From RGIG8700 sp964568815 (lineage in GTDB: Bacteria; Bacillota; Clostridia; RGIG6154): DNA of 9,765 nt. Below, one piece after another: positions 6,766-9,765 of the stretch. The notes below the pieces were generated by a model. It did not search any database and had not been told where the DNA came from. It saw only the letters and a program-made list of their open reading frames with translations. The stretch is from positions 1 to 9,765 of the forward strand of contig CAZMRY010000055.1 in NCBI GenBank assembly GCA_964568815.1, written 5' to 3'. The number at the start of each line of letters is the position of its first letter. Positions within the stretch are counted from its first letter, which is position 1. The position numbers and the translations under genes are program-made.

Positions 6766-8748
6766 TTATTCTGTTTCTTCTAAATGTTCGCTTATTACAG
6801 ACAAAAGCTTTTCTTTAACTTCTTCAAGAGTTAATTCTTTAAACTGTGCGCCTGCCATAGTCTGATGACCGCCGCCACCAAGTTTTTCCATAATAATCTG
6901 AACATTGATGTTACCTATCGAACGAGCACTTAAAGTTATTTCGTTCTCAAGCTGCATTATTACAAACGACGCCTCTATTTCATTTACAGAAAGAAGCTTA
7001 TCTGCCGCCTGTGCGGATATAATACGCATATCAGAAGTCTGGGCTTCTTCACTTACTGAAATTGCAATTTTATTGTTTATTATTTCTGCGTCTGAAATAA
7101 TTTTTGCCGTTTTTATATAGCTTTCAAAATCGTTTTTGAAGAACTTTCTTACCTGCTCTATATCCACACCGCATCTTTTAAGATACGCGGCAGCCTCAAA
7201 GGTTCTTACACCTGTTCTTGTTGCAAAATCCTTCGTATCAAGCATAATACCTGCATAAATTGCTTCTGCTTCATAAGAAGAAATTTTCAGATTTCCGCCT
7301 GCATACTGAAGAAGCTCTGCCACAAGCTCACAGGTTGAAGATGCATAAGGCTCGTGATATGAAAGTGTTGCATTTTCTATAAATTCTGCACTTCTTCTGT
7401 GGTGGTCTATAAGAATAACTGTTTTCTGATGAAGAAGCTCAGGAATTTCTGTATATCCCGGTCTGTGGGTATCAACCACAACCACAACCGTTGAGCTATC
7501 AACTTTTTCCGACACTTCTTCCCTTGTTATCAATACTTCTTCGTAAGGAATATTCTGACTTATTCTCTTAACAAGCTGATTTATCTGAGGCTGATTTGTA
7601 TTACAAACGATACATGCCTCTTTATCCATTGAATTTGCAATGGCTCTTATACCAACTGCTGCACCAAAAGCATCTGCATCCATATATTTGTGCCCCATAA
7701 TTATAATGTTTGATGCGTGGGTAAACAAATCCTGAAGGGCCTGTGCTGTTACTCTGGCTTTAACTCTTGTTGTTTTTTCGTGTTCTCTTGATTTTCCGCC
7801 AAAGTATTCTGTGTTGTCATATTCTTTGGTTATAGACTGGTCTCCGCCTCTGCCGAGAGCAAGTGTAACTGCTGCTCTTGCAAATTCCGCTTTTTCTCTT
7901 AAAGACTGTCCTCCGTAGCCTACGCCTATACTTAATGTTGCACTGTATTTGTTACCGCATTTGATTTCTTTTACATTCTCAAGAATTGAGAACTTATTTT
8001 CTATCATTTCATCAAGGTCTTTTTGCATAAATATTACAAAATATTTATCCTTTTCAACCTTTTTTACAATACTTTCGCAATCGCCGAACCAACTGTAGAT
8101 TTTATTATCTATTTCTGCCGCAAACATACTGTGATAGTTTTCAGGTGTACTTCTTAAAGCATCATCATAATTATCTACAATAATTTCTGCTACAACCGGT
8201 GCTTCACTTTTGTACTTGCCTACAAATTCAAAGGTTTCTGTGTCATCAAAAAGGTATAAAACGCCGAATTTAAGCTCGCTGTCTTTCTTATCCATTTTTA
8301 CTACATTGCCAAAAACAGAATAATGTCTGTTGTTAATGCTTGTGTTAAACATTATTTTTTCTTCATCAAAAAGCTTTCTTAAAACAGGTTGTTCAAAAAG
8401 CGAATCTACAGATGTACCGAAAAGCTCCTGTTCTTCATAGGTTGCAAAAAATTCGTCATTACACCAGAGCACATTACCGTCTTTTTTGAAAAGTACAACA
8501 GGCATTGGTGCATACATAAGACATTCTTTTGTTGCATTATCCACATGAAAGGTTATCTGTTCAAGATAGCTCGCAAAATTTCCGTGATGCTTCTGAACAA
8601 TTTCAAAGCAAAGAACTGCAAGCAAAAATGTACACACTATCTGGGTTACACCCCATACAACATTAAAGAGAAGTGTAACCGCACCAAATACAAGCATTAC
8701 AAGGATGCATATTATTAAACTGAAAAAATTATCGCCTTTTTTAAGCAT
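6766..8748 (-). CDS. gdpP: Cyclic-di-AMP phosphodiesterase GdpP (YybT family)
   Basis: Membrane enzyme that hydrolyses the second messenger c-di-AMP to pApA, lowering a signal that controls potassium and osmolyte uptake and cell-wall homeostasis. The 660-residue protein has the full family architecture. Two membrane helices lie at about 9-30 and 33-51. A PAS domain spans about 70-170. A degenerate GGDEF domain spans about 180-310: the signature position reads KDKYFVIF (233-240), so cyclase activity is not expected, while the SIGVGYGG and GRGGDQ segments typical of GdpP are kept. The DHH domain has GHKYMDADAFG (352-362), Asp426 in VVVDTHRPG, the DHH triad 448-450 and Asp504 in MLDTKDF, together giving the metal ligands. 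DHHA1 ends with GGGGHQTMAG (624-633). All expected catalytic residues are present. The ATG has AAAGGA about eight bases upstream. It sits 17 bases after the DUF2232 gene and 16 before rplI. Confidence 0.96.
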   Translation of the reverse strand: MLKKGDNFFSLIICILVMLVFGAVTLLFNVVWGVTQIVCTFLLAVLCFEIVQKHHGNFASYLEQITFHVDNATKECLMYAPMPVVLFKKDGNVLWCNDEFFATYEEQELFGTSVDSLFEQPVLRKLFDEEKIMFNTSINNRHYSVFGNVVKMDKKDSELKFGVLYLFDDTETFEFVGKYKSEAPVVAEIIVDNYDDALRSTPENYHSMFAAEIDNKIYSWFGDCESIVKKVEKDKYFVIFMQKDLDEMIENKFSILENVKEIKCGNKYSATLSIGVGYGGQSLREKAEFARAAVTLALGRGGDQSITKEYDNTEYFGGKSREHEKTTRVKARVTAQALQDLFTHASNIIIMGHKYMDADAFGAAVGIRAIANSMDKEACIVCNTNQPQINQLVKRISQNIPYEEVLITREEVSEKVDSSTVVVVVDTHRPGYTEIPELLHQKTVILIDHHRRSAEFIENATLSYHEPYASSTCELVAELLQYAGGNLKISSYEAEAIYAGIMLDTKDFATRTGVRTFEAAAYLKRCGVDIEQVRKFFKNDFESYIKTAKIISDAEIINNKIAISVSEEAQTSDMRIISAQAADKLLSVNEIEASFVIMQLENEITLSARSIGNINVQIIMEKLGGGGHQTMAGAQFKELTLEEVKEKLLSVISEHLEETE

Positions 8749-8765
8749 ATAAATTTTCCTTTCTG

Positions 8766-9683
8766 CTAAATTTGAAGGTTTCTGAAATTCCTTTTTGCAT
8801 CTACTATTGCCAATAAAACAAGTATGCTTGAAAAAATTCCTACCATACTTAAAAACAACAAAGCAATTCCTATTATTTTAGTAACTACAGAAGGCACTCT
8901 AAGCCTTTTCTTAAGAATATAATATATAATTGACACACCGCATATTGTGAGATAAAACTGGAGCACTAAATATAAGTCCATAAATACAACCGAAAGCATA
9001 TCATTACTTACAAAAATTGCACAGATTAAAGAAACGATATATATAAATACAGTTACCGAATCCGCCTTAAAATCATCAAAAGAAAGACTAAGCTGTTTTT
9101 CACTTTTAAAAATTCTGAGGGCAAGTGATGCTACATAAGCAACAATAAAACCAATTATCGAAAAAACTATAATCATCACTGCTATAAATACATTTCTGCT
9201 CATATTAATATATTCAGAAGCAAAGGATAAATCCTGCATTCCCATTTGCAGAGAAACATCGCTTAATGTCTGTTCCATTATATAAAACATATCAGTAACA
9301 GGGTTAATCCCAAGAATTTTTATACTGTACAGAATGTATGCTGCATAAACTCCGCCCGTTGCAAGAATTCCCCAGATAATTGAAAGCTTATTGTTATACT
9401 TTTTTATAACTGTAACGCCAATAAGTATACCTGCAAGTATCATAAAAGGCACCATAACAAAGGTTGTGAATAAATCCTTTGAAAAAGCAAGTGCAAGTGT
9501 TATGTTTAAAGTTGCAGTTACAGCTGTCAGATATGGACTTAAGTGAACAGTTTCAACAGCAAACACCGCTGTGTATACAAGAGGAAGTATTAACGCAACT
9601 ATACCAAGGTTTATACCTGCAACCAGAGCAAAACATGAAGCAAGAGTTGTTATAGCAAAAATTGTAGTCTGTTTTCTCAACAC
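8766..9683 (-). CDS. DUF2232 multi-pass membrane protein, YybS-like
   Basis: Integral membrane protein of 305 residues with no soluble catalytic domain. Hydrophobic segments fall at about 8-22, 25-45, 50-66, 72-92, 101-122, 165-190, 209-226, 231-256 and 265-295. A more polar stretch at about 126-162 lies between TM5 and TM6, and a short charged loop at 191-207. The C-terminus is basic. I assign it to the DUF2232/YybS family mainly from its topology, size and position immediately before gdpP, where Firmicutes usually keep this gene; the residue-level match is weaker. The molecular function of the family is not firmly known to me; an energy-coupling transporter S-component-like fold is a possibility, not shown here. 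The start is GTG, six bases from AGGAG; an in-frame TAA lies just upstream, so no longer start exists. It is the first gene after the promoter at 9713-9741. Confidence 0.85.
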   Translation of the reverse strand: MLRKQTTIFAITTLASCFALVAGINLGIVALILPLVYTAVFAVETVHLSPYLTAVTATLNITLALAFSKDLFTTFVMVPFMILAGILIGVTVIKKYNNKLSIIWGILATGGVYAAYILYSIKILGINPVTDMFYIMEQTLSDVSLQMGMQDLSFASEYINMSRNVFIAVMIIVFSIIGFIVAYVASLALRIFKSEKQLSLSFDDFKADSVTVFIYIVSLICAIFVSNDMLSVVFMDLYLVLQFYLTICGVSIIYYILKKRLRVPSVVTKIIGIALLFLSMVGIFSSILVLLAIVDAKRNFRNLQI

Positions 9684-9712
9684 ACACCTCTCCTTTTACC
9701 ATAGATAAATAT

Positions 9713-9741
9713 ATTATAACATTTATATTCAAATTCTTCAA
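9713..9741 (-). promoter_or_regulatory. Sigma-A type promoter of the yybS-gdpP-rplI-dnaB-tilS-hpt operon
   Basis: Minus strand TTGAAG (9741-9736, 4 of 6 to the -35 consensus) is 17 bases from a perfect TATAAT (9718-9713). The -10 is preceded by TG and one base, making it an extended -10. The start of transcription would be near 9706, leaving a short leader of about 22 bases before the GTG at 9683. There is no room for a riboswitch in that leader. This is the best promoter in the window. Confidence 0.8.
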
Positions 9742-9752
9742 TAGTTTTTTAC

Positions 9753-9765
9753 AAAAAAAGCACAC
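9753..9765 (-). terminator. Possible tail of an upstream intrinsic terminator
   Basis: At the window edge the minus strand reads GTGTGC followed by seven T (9759-9753). This has the form of the descending arm and T-run of a hairpin terminator whose other arm would lie beyond the edge. It would separate the operon from the gene upstream, which in Firmicutes is often rpsR. Only half of the structure is visible, so this is tentative. Confidence 0.35.

Noticed and set aside
6766..8748. Active diguanylate cyclase in the GdpP GGDEF domain
   Set aside because: The GGDEF signature is replaced by a KDKYFVIF segment, as in the family's degenerate domain, so c-di-GMP synthesis is not expected.
9553..9765. 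Minus-strand 70-codon frame at the right edge
   Set aside because: It overlaps the first 130 bases of the DUF2232 gene in another frame and would be read across the promoter; the residues look like a frame-shifted copy of that gene.

Overview
The window looks like chromosome from a low-GC Bacillota bacterium, most likely class Clostridia. The evidence is AT-rich DNA (GC visibly well under 50%, not computed), strong Shine-Dalgarno sites, extended -10 promoters and tightly packed genes. It also carries the Firmicute neighbours DUF2232 (YybS-like) protein, GdpP, bL9 and DnaB. Every gene I support is on the minus strand, so transcription runs from high to low coordinates. I see no RNA gene, CRISPR array, insertion sequence or phage gene.

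In transcription order the layout is as follows. A consensus-like promoter (about 9713-9741) sits just behind what may be the tail of an upstream terminator. It drives a DUF2232 membrane protein (8766-9683), the c-di-AMP phosphodiesterase GdpP (6766-8748), ribosomal protein bL9 (6306-6749), the replicative helicase DnaB (4960-6303), tRNA-Ile lysidine synthetase TilS (3632-4960) and hypoxanthine phosphoribosyltransferase (3099-3638). Gaps are 17, 16 and 2 bases, followed by two overlaps (1 and 7 bases), so these six genes are almost certainly one operon. A 60- to 70-base gap with a second candidate promoter then leads to the membrane protease FtsH (1215-3029). FtsH ends in a strong intrinsic terminator. 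Immediately beyond it is an MFS transporter gene (1-1172) that runs off the left edge a few residues from its probable C-terminus.

The operon joins c-di-AMP turnover, ribosome assembly, DNA replication, decoding of AUA codons, purine salvage and membrane protein quality control. It looks like a fusion of two blocks that lie apart in Bacillus subtilis: yybS-gdpP-rplI-dnaB and tilS-hpt-ftsH. This is core housekeeping DNA and I did not find a new biological system. The points worth a second look are mostly regulatory: the ftsH promoter and its start codon, and the terminator that sits directly before the transporter's ribosome binding site.
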